Source: Leisingera thetidis
GTDB lineage: Bacteria > Pseudomonadota > Alphaproteobacteria > Rhodobacterales > Rhodobacteraceae
Assembly: GCF_025857195.1 (NCBI RefSeq)
Contig: NZ_CP109787.1
Location: forward strand, 1 to 64,000
DNA: 64,000 nucleotides
Direction of reading: 5' to 3'
The position numbers were made by a program, and so were the translations under genes. The notes beneath the pieces are model-generated. The model searched no databases. It was not told the origin of the DNA and worked only from the letters and a program-made list of their open reading frames with translations. Positions 9,688-19,124 of the stretch are shown piece by piece; positions within the stretch are counted from its first letter, which is position 1, and every line of letters begins with the position of its first letter.

Positions 9688-10170
9688 ATGGCAGCACGTT
9701 GGATGATCTGGGGGGCAGCCCTCTCTTTCCTGGCGGATCAGGCCAGCAAATACCTGGTGATCCACTCGATGGGGCTGGACCAGCGCCACCGGATTGACGT
9801 GCTGCCGCCGTTTCTGAACTTCCGCTACGGTGAGAACACCGGCATCAACTTTGGACTGTTCGGCGGCGGCGACGAGGCCGCGCGCTGGATTCTGATCGGC
9901 TTGTCGGTGGTAATCTGCGCGGCGCTGATGGTGTGGATCGGCCGCGCGCAGAAAGGGTCGCGCGGCATGCAGCTGTCCGCCGGACTGGTGATCGGCGGCG
10001 CACTAGGCAATGTCGCGGACCGGCTGCTTTACGGGTACGTGCTGGATTTCCTCAATACTTCCTGCTGCGGAATCCAGAATCCGTTTGTGTTCAATGTTGC
10101 AGATATCTTCATCTTTGGCGGCGCAGCCGGGCTGATCTTCTTTGACGGGCGGCGCAAAAAGCCTGCGTAG
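9688..10170 (+). CDS. lspA: Lipoprotein signal peptidase (signal peptidase II)
   Basis: LspA is the inner-membrane aspartyl protease that cuts the signal peptide of diacylglyceryl-modified prolipoproteins. The 160-residue protein has four hydrophobic segments, the early DQ pair at 17-18 and the two catalytic aspartates in GNVADR (D111) and FNVADIF (D139). Length and motif spacing are normal. The next gene downstream encodes a lipoprotein, a likely substrate. Translation starts 17 bases after the purH stop. Confidence 0.95.
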   Translation: MAARWMIWGAALSFLADQASKYLVIHSMGLDQRHRIDVLPPFLNFRYGENTGINFGLFGGGDEAARWILIGLSVVICAALMVWIGRAQKGSRGMQLSAGLVIGGALGNVADRLLYGYVLDFLNTSCCGIQNPFVFNVADIFIFGGAAGLIFFDGRRKKPA

Positions 10171-10225
10171 ACCTCGCTGGGCAATTGCGTTAAAAGCGCT
10201 GAGAAACAGGCAGGAGTTTGGGCTG

Positions 10226-10747
10226 ATGCGGATCCCGTTCGGAGTGATTGTTCTGGCAGGCGCGCTGGCGGCAACCGGCTGCGGGCAAAAGGGGTTGCGC
10301 CTCATCCAGAAGCCCGGCACTGGTCCGGATGAATTTCTGGTGCTTCCGACCAAACCGCTGGCCGCACCGGAAAACTACGGCAGCCTGCCGACGCCCACTC
10401 CCGGAGGCGGCAATCTGACCGATCCTAATCCGCAGGCTGAAGCCGTAGCCGCTCTTGGCGGCAAGCCCGGCGCGTTGGTGCCCTCTGGTGGTGTACCCGC
10501 CGGCGATGCAGCCCTGGTCACGGCATCCAGCCGCTACGGCGTTGAGCCGGGCGTGCGCGAAACCGTTGCGCAAGAAGACGCAAATTTCCGCCACCGAAAC
10601 CGCCGGGTTGGCCGGATCAAGCTGTTCCCGGTCGACCGCTACGAGCAGCTTTACAGGAAGCAGACACTGGATCCGCACGCCGCCAACGAGCAGTTCCGCC
10701 GGACGGGGGTTGCCACCCCCTCTGCACCGCCAGCGGAAAGTTTCTGA
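10226..10747 (+). CDS. DUF3035 outer-membrane lipoprotein (BamF-like)
   Basis: This 173-residue lipoprotein precursor has a short hydrophobic signal ending in a lipobox (ALAATGC), with the lipidated Cys at 19. The mature part begins with a conserved stretch containing GPDEFLVLPTKPL, 'PENYGSLPTPTPGG' and 'DPNPQAEAVAALGG', characteristic of DUF3035. Members of this family have been described in alphaproteobacteria as BamF, an accessory lipoprotein of the beta-barrel assembly machine. I assign that name from memory and with moderate confidence. The frame is open from 10142, but ATG 10226 gives the signal peptide. Confidence 0.8.
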   Translation: MRIPFGVIVLAGALAATGCGQKGLRLIQKPGTGPDEFLVLPTKPLAAPENYGSLPTPTPGGGNLTDPNPQAEAVAALGGKPGALVPSGGVPAGDAALVTASSRYGVEPGVRETVAQEDANFRHRNRRVGRIKLFPVDRYEQLYRKQTLDPHAANEQFRRTGVATPSAPPAESF

Positions 10748-10912
10748 TCCTCACTTTTCTGCCAGCCAGTCTTGCAAGACGCCAGCAGCAGCGTAGGTTG
10801 ACAGCAGTCTTTCCGCAGGCCACGGGCGGCGACTTGTGGATGCTATAGGCAAAAGAGCAGTAAACGCACCGTCCTGGGCAAGGGCATTGGTGCAGAAATT
10901 GGAGGATGCCAG

Positions 10913-12256
10913 ATGGTCCTGAGGATCACATTGGCCGCCGCAGCGCTGAGTGCTGCCCTGACCGCGCCTGTACGGGCCGAAAATGAGGCAGTGACCGCGT
11001 ACACCTTGGACAATGGCATGGATGTAGTGGTGATCGAGGATCATCGCGCACCCGTCGTGCAGCAGATGGTCTGGTACCGGGCCGGCTCTGCCGATGAACC
11101 GCCGGGCCAGTCCGGGGTGGCGCATTTCCTGGAGCATCTTCTGTTCAAGGGCACGGACAAGCTTGCCCCGGGCGAGTTGTCCGCGACAGTGCGCGCCAAT
11201 GGCGGCCAGGACAACGCCTTCACCAGCTATGACTACACGGCTTATTTCCAGCGGGTTGCCGCCGACCGTCTGGAGCTGATGATGCAGATGGAAAGCGACC
11301 GGATGACCAATCTCCGCCTTAGCGAGGAGGATATCGTCACCGAGCGTGAGGTGATCCTGGAAGAGCGCAACCAGCGCACTGACAACGATCCGGTCTCGCT
11401 GTTCCGCGAGCAGTTGCAGGCGGTGCAATATCTCAATCACCGCTACGGCCAGCCGGTGATCGGCTGGCGGCATGAGATGGAAAGCCTCGATATGGAGGAC
11501 GCGCTGTCCTTCTACCAAACCTATTACGCGCCCAATAACGCGATTCTGGTCGTGTCCGGCGATGTGCAGCCGCAGGAGGTGAAGGCGCTGGCGGATGAAT
11601 ACTATGGCGTGATCCCGGCCAACCCGGAGCTGCCGGAACGCTTCCGAAGCCAGGAGCCGCCGCAGACCGCCGAGCGGCGCCTGACCTTCAAGGACCCGCG
11701 TGTTGCGCAGCCTTACGTGCAGCGCTCCTACCTGGCGCCCGAGCGCGACAGCGGCGCCCAGCAGAAAGCTGCAGCCTTGTACCTGCTGGCGGAGCTTCTG
11801 GGCGGCGGCAATACCTCGTACCTGGCCAATGCGCTGCAATTCGACCAGCAGGTGGCGGTTTATACCGGCGCCTTCTATTCGGGCAGCACGCTGGACGACA
11901 CTTCCTTTACCTTCCTGATTGTCCCGGCTGAGGGCATCGGCATGGAACAGGCCGAAGCGGCATTGGACGCCACCATCGCCCGTTTCCTGGAGGAGGGCGT
12001 GGACGAGGCCCAGCTGGAGCGGATCAAACTGCAGCTGCGCGCGGCGGAGATCTATGACCGCGACAACGTGAACGGCACCGCCAACCGCTATGGCCAGGCG
12101 CTCAGTATCGGACTGACGGTCAAGGACGTTCAGGACTGGCCCAAGATCCTGCAATCGGTCACGGCCGATGAGATCATTGCCGCTGCCAATGAGGTTCTGC
12201 GCCCGGAAACCTCGGTCACCGGCTGGATGGTGCGCGACCAGGAGGTAACACAATGA
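10913..12256 (+). CDS. M16 family zinc metallopeptidase, catalytic subunit
   Basis: This 447-residue exported protease has a signal peptide (about 1-22) and the inverted zinc motif HFLEH at 71-75, with the downstream Glu region TEREVILEERNQR near 145. This is the full active-site set of the pitrilysin/M16B family. It probably acts in the periplasm on peptides or misfolded envelope proteins. GGAGG precedes the ATG. Its stop codon overlaps the start of the second M16 gene (ATGA), a sign that the two chains are made in equal amounts. Confidence 0.92.
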   Translation: MVLRITLAAAALSAALTAPVRAENEAVTAYTLDNGMDVVVIEDHRAPVVQQMVWYRAGSADEPPGQSGVAHFLEHLLFKGTDKLAPGELSATVRANGGQDNAFTSYDYTAYFQRVAADRLELMMQMESDRMTNLRLSEEDIVTEREVILEERNQRTDNDPVSLFREQLQAVQYLNHRYGQPVIGWRHEMESLDMEDALSFYQTYYAPNNAILVVSGDVQPQEVKALADEYYGVIPANPELPERFRSQEPPQTAERRLTFKDPRVAQPYVQRSYLAPERDSGAQQKAAALYLLAELLGGGNTSYLANALQFDQQVAVYTGAFYSGSTLDDTSFTFLIVPAEGIGMEQAEAALDATIARFLEEGVDEAQLERIKLQLRAAEIYDRDNVNGTANRYGQALSIGLTVKDVQDWPKILQSVTADEIIAAANEVLRPETSVTGWMVRDQEVTQ

Positions 12257-13572
12257 CCCTGCTGAAATACTTCGCTGCGGCACTGGCGGCCTGTTTCCTG
12301 GCGCTGCCTGCCTGGGCCGGGATCAAGATTGAGGAGGTCACTTCTCCCGGCGGCATCACCGCCTGGCTGGTGGAAGACCACGCGATTCCCTTCTCTGCGC
12401 TGGAACTGCGCTTTCGCGGCGGCACTTCACTGGATGCACCGGGCAAGCGCGGCGGGGTCTACATGATGACCGGCCTGCTGGAGGAAGGATCCGGCGATTT
12501 GCGGGCCCAGGACTATGCCAGGGCGCTGGAGTCGCTGGCGGCGGAATTCACCTATGATGCAGACAAGGATTCGGTTTCGATATCCGCCCGCTTTCTGACC
12601 GAGAACCGCGAGGAGGCCGTGGCGCTGCTGCGCCAGACCCTGTTTGAGCCGCGCTTTGACCAGGATGCACTGGACCGGGTGCGGGCGCAGGTGCTTGCGG
12701 GCTTGCGCTCCGATGCCAAGAACCCGAACAAGATCGCAGGCGAAGCCTTTTCCAGAATGGCCTTTGGCAGCCACCCCTATGGCAGCGATGGCAAGGGCAC
12801 AATTGAGACTGTCTCCGCGCTCAGCCGCCAGGATATCTTCGATGCCTATGAGGCGCTTTTTGCCCGTGACAGGCTGTATGTCAGTGCCGTTGGCGACATC
12901 ACCGCCGAAGAGCTTGGCATGCTGGTGGACGACCTGCTGGGGGCACTGCCCGCTGAGGGCACGCCGATTCCCGGCCCGGCCGAGGTGGCCATCGAGGGCG
13001 GCATCACCGTTGTGGATTTCGACACGCCTCAGTCGGTGGCTCTGTTCGGCCAGAAAGGCATCAAGCGCGAGGATCCGGATTTCTTCACGGCCTATGTCAT
13101 GAACCAGATCCTGGGCGGCGGCTCCTTTGAGACCCGGCTGATGACAGAGGTGCGGGAAAAGCGCGGCCTGACCTACGGGGTCTATTCCTATCTGGTGCCG
13201 CGCGATCTGGCGGCGGTCTACATGGGGTCGGTGGCCTCTGCCAATGGCAAGATGGCCGAGGCGGTGCAGGTGATCCGCAATGAATGGCGCCGCATGGCGG
13301 AGGAGGGCGTGACGGAACAGGAACTGCGCGACGCCCAGACCTATCTGACCGGTGCCTATCCGCTGCGCTTTGACGGCAACAGCCGCATTGCCTCGATCCT
13401 GGCGGGGATGCAGATGGACAACCTTCCGGTCAGCTATGTGGAAACCCGCAACGACCGCATCAACGCCGTCACTTTGGAAGACGTGAAGCGGTTTGCGGCA
13501 GAGTTCCTGGATCCCGATGGCCTGCATTTCACCATTGCCGGCCGCCCCGAAGGGCTGGAAACCACCAATTGA
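12253..13572 (+). CDS. M16 family peptidase homologue, non-catalytic partner
   Basis: This 439-residue paralogue of the preceding protease has its own signal peptide (MTLLKYFAAALAACF..., cut after about 22). At the position of the zinc motif it reads YMMTGLLEEG (70-79) instead of HxxEH, so it cannot bind zinc. The C-terminal half keeps the family block FETRLMTEVREKRGLTYGVYS near 293, the substrate-clamping R/Y region. The pair matches M16B heterodimers in which one chain supplies zinc and the other helps bind substrate. It overlaps the catalytic gene by four bases. Confidence 0.92.
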   Translation: MTLLKYFAAALAACFLALPAWAGIKIEEVTSPGGITAWLVEDHAIPFSALELRFRGGTSLDAPGKRGGVYMMTGLLEEGSGDLRAQDYARALESLAAEFTYDADKDSVSISARFLTENREEAVALLRQTLFEPRFDQDALDRVRAQVLAGLRSDAKNPNKIAGEAFSRMAFGSHPYGSDGKGTIETVSALSRQDIFDAYEALFARDRLYVSAVGDITAEELGMLVDDLLGALPAEGTPIPGPAEVAIEGGITVVDFDTPQSVALFGQKGIKREDPDFFTAYVMNQILGGGSFETRLMTEVREKRGLTYGVYSYLVPRDLAAVYMGSVASANGKMAEAVQVIRNEWRRMAEEGVTEQELRDAQTYLTGAYPLRFDGNSRIASILAGMQMDNLPVSYVETRNDRINAVTLEDVKRFAAEFLDPDGLHFTIAGRPEGLETTN

Positions 13573-13747
13573 ATCAGCGCCGGGCGGGCTGCGGTTCCGC
13601 GTCCGGCGCTGAGCACAGCGCCCAGCCGCCCATGGCGGCGGGCGGTATCCGCTTTCCCTTTCAATTTGCCCCAAAGTCATGTATGGGCGGGCCTATCTGA
13701 GACGATGTGCCCAGGCTCCGGCACGCGAAAGAAAGATAGATGGGGCC

Positions 13748-13765
13748 GGCGGCAATGGGGCCGCC
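13748..13765 (+). promoter_or_regulatory. Hairpin in the pnp leader
   Basis: A 6-bp perfect stem, GGCGGC-AATGGG-GCCGCC, lies 53 bases before the pnp start codon. In enterobacteria the pnp leader hairpin is cut by RNase III and mediates PNPase autoregulation. A similar use here is an inference from position alone. Confidence 0.35.
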
Positions 13766-13818
13766 ACGCAAACGGGAGACCCGGAGGGCCGGGAGTGCTC
13801 CTATACAGGATACGCTAG

Positions 13819-15963
13819 ATGTTTAACGTTTCGAAAAAATCGATGCAGTGGGGCGAAGAGACGCTCACACTGGAAACCGGCAAGGTTGCCCGCCAGGCTG
13901 ATGGCTCCGTGATTGCCACCCTGGGCGAAACCTCGGTCATGGCCAACGTGACCTTTGCCCGTCAGCAGAAGCCCGGCCAGGACTTCTTCCCGCTGACCGT
14001 GCACTACCAGGAAAAATACTATGCTGCGGGCAAGGTGCCCGGCGGCTTCTTCAAGCGCGAAGCGCGCCCGACCGAAAAAGAAACCCTGACCGCGCGCCTG
14101 ATCGACCGTCCGATCCGCCCGCTGTTCGTCCCCGGCTTCAAGAACGAAGTGCTGGTGATGTGCACCGTGCTGAGCCACGACCTGGTCAATGACCCTGACA
14201 TGGTTGCAATGATTGCAGCCTCGGCGGCGCTGACCCTGTCGGGCGCGCCGTTCATGGGCCCGATCGCAGGCTGCCGCGTTGGCTTCGAGGGCGGCGAGTA
14301 CGTTCTGAACCCGACCGTCGACGACATGCAGGACCTGCGCCTGAACCCCGAACAGCGTCTGGACCTGGTTGTTGCCGGCACCAAGGACGCCGTGATGATG
14401 GTGGAATCGGAAGCTTACGAGCTGACCGAAGCAGAAATGCTGGGTGCGGTGAAATTCGCTCATGAGCAGATCCAGCCGGTGATCGACCTGATCATCTCGC
14501 TGGCCGAAGAAGCTGCGAAAGAACCGTTCGATTTCCAGGCGCCGGACTATTCCGAGCTGTATGAAGCGGTCAAGGCGGCTGGCGAAACCGAGATGCGCGC
14601 CGCTTTTGCGATCAGCGACAAGCAGGAGCGCACTGCCGCTGTTGCCGCTGCCCGCGACACCATCAAGGCTGCGCTGACCGAAGAGCAGCTGGAAGACGCC
14701 AACCTGGGTTCCGCGCTGAAGAAGCTGGAAGCGGGTATTCTGCGCGGCGACGTCGTCAAGACCGGCAAGCGTATCGACGGCCGCAAGACCGACGAGATCC
14801 GCGATATCGTGTCCGAAACCGGCCTGCTGCCGCGGACCCACGGCTCTGCCCTGTTCACCCGCGGTGAAACCCAGGGTCTGGTTGTGACCACGCTGGGCAC
14901 CGGCGACGATGAGCAGTTCATCGACGCTCTGCACGGCAACTTCAAATCGAACTTCCTGCTGCATTACAACTTCCCGCCCTACTCGGTGGGCGAAGTTGGC
15001 CGCGTGGGCCCTCCGGGCCGCCGCGAAATCGGCCACGGCAAGCTGGCTTGGCGCGCGCTGCAGGCGGTTCTGCCCGCGGCAACCGACTTCCCCTACACCA
15101 TCCGCGTTGTCTCCGAGATCACCGAATCGAACGGTTCGTCCTCGATGGCCTCGGTCTGCGGCGGTTCGCTGTCGATGATGGACGCAGGTGTTCCGCTGAA
15201 AGCACCGGTTGCCGGCGTTGCAATGGGTCTGATCCTGGAAGACGACGGCTCCTACGCGATCCTGTCCGACATCCTGGGTGACGAAGACCACCTCGGCGAC
15301 ATGGACTTCAAAGTGGCGGGCACCGAAAACGGCATCACCTCGCTTCAGATGGACATCAAGGTCGCAGGCATCACGCCCGAGATCATGGAGAAAGCCCTGG
15401 CTCAGGCCAAGGACGGCCGTATCCACATCCTGGGCGAGATGGCGAAAGCCCTGACCGAAGCGTCTGAGTTCTCGGTCCACGCCCCGCGCATCGAGACCAT
15501 GCAGATCCCGACCGACAAGATCCGTGAAGTGATCGGCTCCGGCGGCAAGGTGATCCGCGAGATCGTCGAAGTGTCCGGCGCCAAGGTCGACATCAACGAC
15601 GATGGCGTGATCAAGATCGCCAGCCCGAACGGCGAGGCCATCAAGAAGGCCTATGACATGATCTATTCGATCGTGGCAGAGCCGGAAGAAGGCCAGATCT
15701 ACACCGGCAAGGTCGTGAAAATCGTCGACTTCGGCGCCTTCGTGAACTTCTTCGGCAAGCGCGACGGCCTGGTGCATGTCTCCCAGATCGAAAACCGCCG
15801 CCTGAACCATCCTTCGGACGTTCTGAAGGAAGGTCAGGAAGTGAAGGTCAAGCTGCTGGGCTTTGACGACCGCGGCAAGGTCCGCCTGTCGATGAAGATC
15901 GTCGATCAGGAAACCGGCGAAGAAATCGCGCCGGAAAAGAGAGAAAAGGCTGAGCAGGACTGA
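13819..15963 (+). CDS. pnp: Polyribonucleotide nucleotidyltransferase (PNPase)
   Basis: PNPase degrades RNA 3'-to-5' by phosphorolysis as a trimer, usually in the degradosome. The 714-residue chain has two RNase PH domains (about 1-210 and 310-540) separated by an all-alpha linker. The second contains FFPP-like '[14 protein letters not shown]' near 380 and '[13 protein letters not shown]' near 436. A KH domain ([15 protein letters not shown] near 570) and an S1 domain (about 630-700, [19 protein letters not shown]) follow. rpsO is not directly upstream as in many bacteria but lies 13 kb away. AGGA precedes the start. Confidence 0.97.
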   Translation: MFNVSKKSMQWGEETLTLETGKVARQADGSVIATLGETSVMANVTFARQQKPGQDFFPLTVHYQEKYYAAGKVPGGFFKREARPTEKETLTARLIDRPIRPLFVPGFKNEVLVMCTVLSHDLVNDPDMVAMIAASAALTLSGAPFMGPIAGCRVGFEGGEYVLNPTVDDMQDLRLNPEQRLDLVVAGTKDAVMMVESEAYELTEAEMLGAVKFAHEQIQPVIDLIISLAEEAAKEPFDFQAPDYSELYEAVKAAGETEMRAAFAISDKQERTAAVAAARDTIKAALTEEQLEDANLGSALKKLEAGILRGDVVKTGKRIDGRKTDEIRDIVSETGLLPRTHGSALFTRGETQGLVVTTLGTGDDEQFIDALHGNFKSNFLLHYNFPPYSVGEVGRVGPPGRREIGHGKLAWRALQAVLPAATDFPYTIRVVSEITESNGSSSMASVCGGSLSMMDAGVPLKAPVAGVAMGLILEDDGSYAILSDILGDEDHLGDMDFKVAGTENGITSLQMDIKVAGITPEIMEKALAQAKDGRIHILGEMAKALTEASEFSVHAPRIETMQIPTDKIREVIGSGGKVIREIVEVSGAKVDINDDGVIKIASPNGEAIKKAYDMIYSIVAEPEEGQIYTGKVVKIVDFGAFVNFFGKRDGLVHVSQIENRRLNHPSDVLKEGQEVKVKLLGFDDRGKVRLSMKIVDQETGEEIAPEKREKAEQD

Positions 15964-15983
15964 TCCTTCTCTGACCGCACATA

Positions 15984-16016
15984 AGCCCGGGACGCGTGCC
16001 AAACGTGCCCCGGGCT
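15984..16016 (+). terminator. Probable terminator after pnp
   Basis: AGCCCGGG at 15984-15991 pairs with CCCGGGCT at 16009-16016 around a GC-rich loop, followed by the weakly T-rich TATTCAATTT. The T-run is poor, so efficiency is uncertain. Confidence 0.5.
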
Positions 16017-16038
16017 ATTCAATTTCTGCGGGGCGCTT

Positions 16039-16923
16039 ATGGAACAGGATTTGAATTCCCGTATTTCCATTGTCACGGTCACCTATAATTCCTCGGTGAT
16101 TGTTGAGAGCCTGCTGCACTCCATCCCGTCAGGGGTTCCCGTCATCCTGGTCGACAACGCATCCAGGGACGCAGACCGGACCCGGGCGCTGGCCGAGGCG
16201 CATGGCGCGCAGTTCATTGCCAATTCCGAAAACCTGGGCTTTGGCCGTGCTTGCAATCAGGGCGCCGCGCTGGCCGCTACAGAGTTCCTGTTCTTCGTGA
16301 ACCCCGATGCGGCGCTGTTCGAGGACACGCTGGAGCACCTGCTGGCCGCCGCCGATGCCCACCCCGGCGCTTCCGCTTTCAACACCCGTATTGTCAAGGG
16401 CGACGGCTCCTTGTTCTTCAAACGCCGCAGCAAGCTGATCCCGAAATCGCTCTGGCTGGACCGCGACGCTGCCAAGCAGGACGGCGAGGTGCCGGTGCTG
16501 TCCGGCGGCGCGCTCCTGGTGCGCAAAGCGGCATTCGATCAGGTTGGTGGCTTTGATCCGAAGATCTTTCTGTTCCACGAAGATGACGACCTCAGTCTGC
16601 GCCTGAAGGATCAATGCGGCCCGCTGCGCTATGTCTATAGCGCGCAGGTTAGGCATCTGCTGGGCCATGCCACCGAACGCTCCGCCAGGACGGCGGCACT
16701 CAAGGCCTGGTACATGGGCCAGTCTCGCGTCTATGGTGCGCGCAAGCATGGCTTGCCGTTTGGTTTCCTGCGCGCCTTGGGGGAGGCTGTGCTGCAGCTG
16801 ATCTCACCACTGAACCTTCTGTCGGCGCGCAAACGCGCCAAGAACTGGTATTATTTCCGCGCCGTCCTCAGCAGTCCGGGCCAGCAGGCTGCGGACCGCC
16901 TGCCGCCATGGCAGACAAGCTGA
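16039..16923 (+). CDS. Glycosyltransferase family 2 protein
   Basis: This is a 294-residue GT-A-fold glycosyltransferase. The nucleotide-sugar-binding N-terminus reads ISIVTVTYNSSVIVESLL (about 8-25). The metal-binding DxD region is VNPDA near 93, and an acceptor-side motif FLFHEDDDLSLRLK is near 180. This pattern resembles rhamnosyltransferases of the WbbL/RfbF kind. It sits 42 bases before the rhamnan-synthesis-F-like gene. The pair probably adds deoxysugars or other residues to a surface polysaccharide. The donor sugar is unknown. Confidence 0.85.
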   Translation: MEQDLNSRISIVTVTYNSSVIVESLLHSIPSGVPVILVDNASRDADRTRALAEAHGAQFIANSENLGFGRACNQGAALAATEFLFFVNPDAALFEDTLEHLLAAADAHPGASAFNTRIVKGDGSLFFKRRSKLIPKSLWLDRDAAKQDGEVPVLSGGALLVRKAAFDQVGGFDPKIFLFHEDDDLSLRLKDQCGPLRYVYSAQVRHLLGHATERSARTAALKAWYMGQSRVYGARKHGLPFGFLRALGEAVLQLISPLNLLSARKRAKNWYYFRAVLSSPGQQAADRLPPWQTS

Positions 16924-16965
16924 CCCGGCGCGCCTTCCAACCGATAAAGATTACAGGCGTCTTTC

Positions 16966-18135
16966 ATGAAACGGCCCCCGCTTTGGAAAATCACCCGCGA
17001 GCTGAAGCGCCCGCTGCAGCAGATCGCGCAGTTGCCCAGCCGCTTAGGCTCGCTGCTGCTCGGGCGCTGGTATTATGACGCGTTCCTCGCCCGCAGGACC
17101 CGCGTCACCAAAGGTGCCATACCGCCCGGCCCGCAGCCCGCGGTCTATCTGATCTTTCCCAGCCAGGGCCTGCTGGCCTCGCATGTCCTCGCGCTGCGGT
17201 ATCTGACTGACAGCGGCTATGCTCCGGTTGTGGTCTCCAACATCCCTCTCAGCGATGGCGACCGGCAGCGGCTGCAGGAAGTCTGCTGGCTCTGTATCGA
17301 ACGCCCCAATTTCGGGTATGATTTCGGAGGCTACCGGGACGGGCTGCTGGCTGCCCGGGCACGGCTCGATCGCATAGACCGCCTGGTGCTGCTCAATGAT
17401 TCCTCCTGGTTCCCGCTGCCGGGATCCAAGGACTGGCTGGCCGGGGCGCAAGCCCTGAATGTGGATTTTGCCGCCGCCGCCTGCAACTACGGCCACCCGC
17501 GGGTGGAAGCCGAACACTTCCGCGAGATCCGCTGGGGCTATTCCACTGCCAGCCGCAATTTCCAGTACTGCTCCTATGCGCTGATGCTCTCGGGGCGGCT
17601 GATGGAGGATCCGGGCTTCCTCAGATTCTGGAAGCGTTTCCCGCTGACCAACAACAAGAAGTTCATCGTCCGCCGCGGCGAGACTGGTCTGACCCAATGG
17701 GTTCTGAAGCATGGGTTTTCACACGGCGCAGTGCTGAAGACCGCGGATCTGGACCAGCGTCTGGCCCAGCTGCCGCGGGACGCGGTCCGGCAGATTGCGG
17801 CAGAGACTGTCATATTTGAGCGCCCCAGCCTGGCTGCCTTGAAAGCGGAGCTGCTGTCGCAGGGGGCCCCGGCCGAGGATTACACCGCTTTCATCCTCAC
17901 TGCGGTGGCCGCTCAGGGAGTCAGCTATACGTTGCCCGCGTATCTGCACACGCACTCTGACCTTGCATTTCTCAAGAAGTCGCCATGCTGGCTGACCGAG
18001 GATGGTTCGAACATCACCCTGTGCCTTGCCTCCCGGCTGGAGGGCAAGGCAGGTCAGTGCATTGCATCCGAGGCGCTGCAACTGCGGCAAAGCCGGGCGC
18101 CGCGCTTTGCATCCGCACCGGGCGGAACGCAGTAA
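16966..18135 (+). CDS. Rhamnan synthesis protein F (RgpF-like) family protein
   Basis: This 389-residue protein matches the rhamnan synthesis F / RgpF family found in rhamnose-rich polysaccharide loci. Recognisable stretches are YLIFPSQGLLASHVLALRYL near 56, 'ERPNFGYDFGGYRDGL' near 108-123, 'VLLNDSSWFPLPGS' near 142, and a Trp-rich middle. No signal peptide or membrane helix is evident. It is likely cytoplasmic or membrane-associated. It is co-oriented and closely spaced with the GT2 gene. The exact transferase activity is not deducible from sequence. Confidence 0.82.
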   Translation: MKRPPLWKITRELKRPLQQIAQLPSRLGSLLLGRWYYDAFLARRTRVTKGAIPPGPQPAVYLIFPSQGLLASHVLALRYLTDSGYAPVVVSNIPLSDGDRQRLQEVCWLCIERPNFGYDFGGYRDGLLAARARLDRIDRLVLLNDSSWFPLPGSKDWLAGAQALNVDFAAAACNYGHPRVEAEHFREIRWGYSTASRNFQYCSYALMLSGRLMEDPGFLRFWKRFPLTNNKKFIVRRGETGLTQWVLKHGFSHGAVLKTADLDQRLAQLPRDAVRQIAAETVIFERPSLAALKAELLSQGAPAEDYTAFILTAVAAQGVSYTLPAYLHTHSDLAFLKKSPCWLTEDGSNITLCLASRLEGKAGQCIASEALQLRQSRAPRFASAPGGTQ

Positions 18136-18142
18136 ACCCCCG

Positions 18143-18178
18143 GTATCAGCAAGCCGCCCGAAAGCGGTTTGCTGATAC
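18143..18178. terminator. Long hairpin between convergent genes
   Basis: GTATCAGCAAGCCG pairs with CGGTTTGCTGATAC over 14 bp (one G-U) with an 8-base loop. It follows the RgpF-like stop by 7 bases. There is no T-run, so it may act as an mRNA 3' stabiliser or a weak terminator. Confidence 0.5.
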
Positions 18179-18186
18179 TGCGATTG

Positions 18187-18212
18187 AAAACGCCGGTTAT
18201 TCCGGCGCTTTG
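18187..18212 (-). terminator. Terminator of the peroxiredoxin gene overlapping its stop codon
   Basis: On the minus strand CGCCGG-(AATAA)-CCGGCG is followed by TTTTC. The 3' stem arm starts right after the TAA and the 5' arm lies inside the last codons of the coding region. Confidence 0.55.
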
Positions 18213-18847
18213 ACTTTGCGCAGATAGGGGAAGATGGTCTCGAACTCTCCGAACTTCGCCTTGGCCTCCTCGTTGGAAACCGCAGGTGGAATAATCACGT
18301 CCTCGCCCGGCACCCAGTTCGCGGGGGTGGCAACGCCCTTGGCCGTCATCTGCAGCCCGTCCAGCGCCCGCAGGATTTCGGCAAAGTTGCGGCCGACGGT
18401 CATCGGGTAGGTCATGTTCAGCTTCAACTGCTTGTCCGGGCCGATGATGAAGACCGAGCGCACAGTGGCGCTGTCCGCGGGGGTGCGCCCGTCGGGCAGA
18501 TAGGCTTCGGCAGGCAGCATGTCGAAGGCTTTGGAGACCGCCAGCCCGTCATCGGCGATGATCGGGAAGCCCGGCGCGGCATTGCCGTATGCTTCGATGT
18601 CCTTCTTCCACTTCTTGTGGTCCTCAACACCGTCAACGGAAACGCCGATCACCTTGGTGTTGCGCTTGGCCCATTCATCGCTCAGCTGCGCCACAGCGGA
18701 AAACTCGGTGGTGCAGACCGGTGTGAAGTCCTTGGGGTGAGAGAACAGAATCGCCCAGCTGTCGCCGATCCAGTCATGGAAGGTGATGGAGCCCTGATCC
18801 GTTTCCGCAGTAAAATCCGGGACCGTGTCGTTAATGCGCAAACCCAT
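18197..18847 (-). CDS. 1-Cys peroxiredoxin (Prx6/AhpC-TSA family)
   Basis: This thiol peroxidase reduces H2O2 and organic hydroperoxides. The peroxidatic cysteine is C45 in PKDFTPVCTTEF (38-49). The chain is 216 residues, with the long C-terminal dimerisation extension of the Prx6 group (PANWVPGEDVIIPPAVS near 177-193). No AhpC-type C-terminal resolving Cys is visible. AAGGAG is well placed before the ATG. The gene is divergent from the aldehyde dehydrogenase across 277 bases. A resolving partner (glutathione or thioredoxin) cannot be assigned from the context. Confidence 0.93.
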   Translation of the reverse strand: MGLRINDTVPDFTAETDQGSITFHDWIGDSWAILFSHPKDFTPVCTTEFSAVAQLSDEWAKRNTKVIGVSVDGVEDHKKWKKDIEAYGNAAPGFPIIADDGLAVSKAFDMLPAEAYLPDGRTPADSATVRSVFIIGPDKQLKLNMTYPMTVGRNFAEILRALDGLQMTAKGVATPANWVPGEDVIIPPAVSNEEAKAKFGEFETIFPYLRKVKAPE

Positions 18848-19012
18848 GGCGGTATCTCCTTGTCAGATGTGTTTTGAGTCGTCTTGACTGAAGCCTAAGT
18901 ACTCTAGAGCAACGATACAGCCCCCGTAGCGGGAAACCATAAAAAATCGCCACACCGCCGGCAGGCAGGAGCCGACGACCGTTCCGGAACAGCCATTGAC
19001 AGGGATTGCAGT

Positions 19013-19026
19013 AATTTGATCAAATT
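19013..19026. promoter_or_regulatory. 14-bp palindrome AATTTGATCAAATT upstream of the aldehyde dehydrogenase
   Basis: A perfect 14-bp palindrome lies 99 bases before the ALDH start codon. It sits about 11 bases downstream of TTGACA (18997-19002), where a -10 element would be expected. It looks like an operator overlapping a promoter. The cognate regulator is unknown. Confidence 0.4.
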
Positions 19027-19124
19027 GCACGGCAAAGCCCTTGCCCCCTTGCCGGCGCAGTGACACAGTGGCCGCGAAACCGGCAAGGCGGTGGCAAAAT
19101 ACGTCTGATTTGGGAGATCCCGAC

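Noticed and set aside
13801-16002. 733-codon minus-strand frame over pnp
   Set aside because: It is entirely antisense to pnp, which has full domain support.
18143-18178. Insertion-sequence end or attachment site
   Set aside because: The 14-bp inverted repeat fits a transcript-end hairpin between convergent genes. No transposase, integrase or target duplication is seen.
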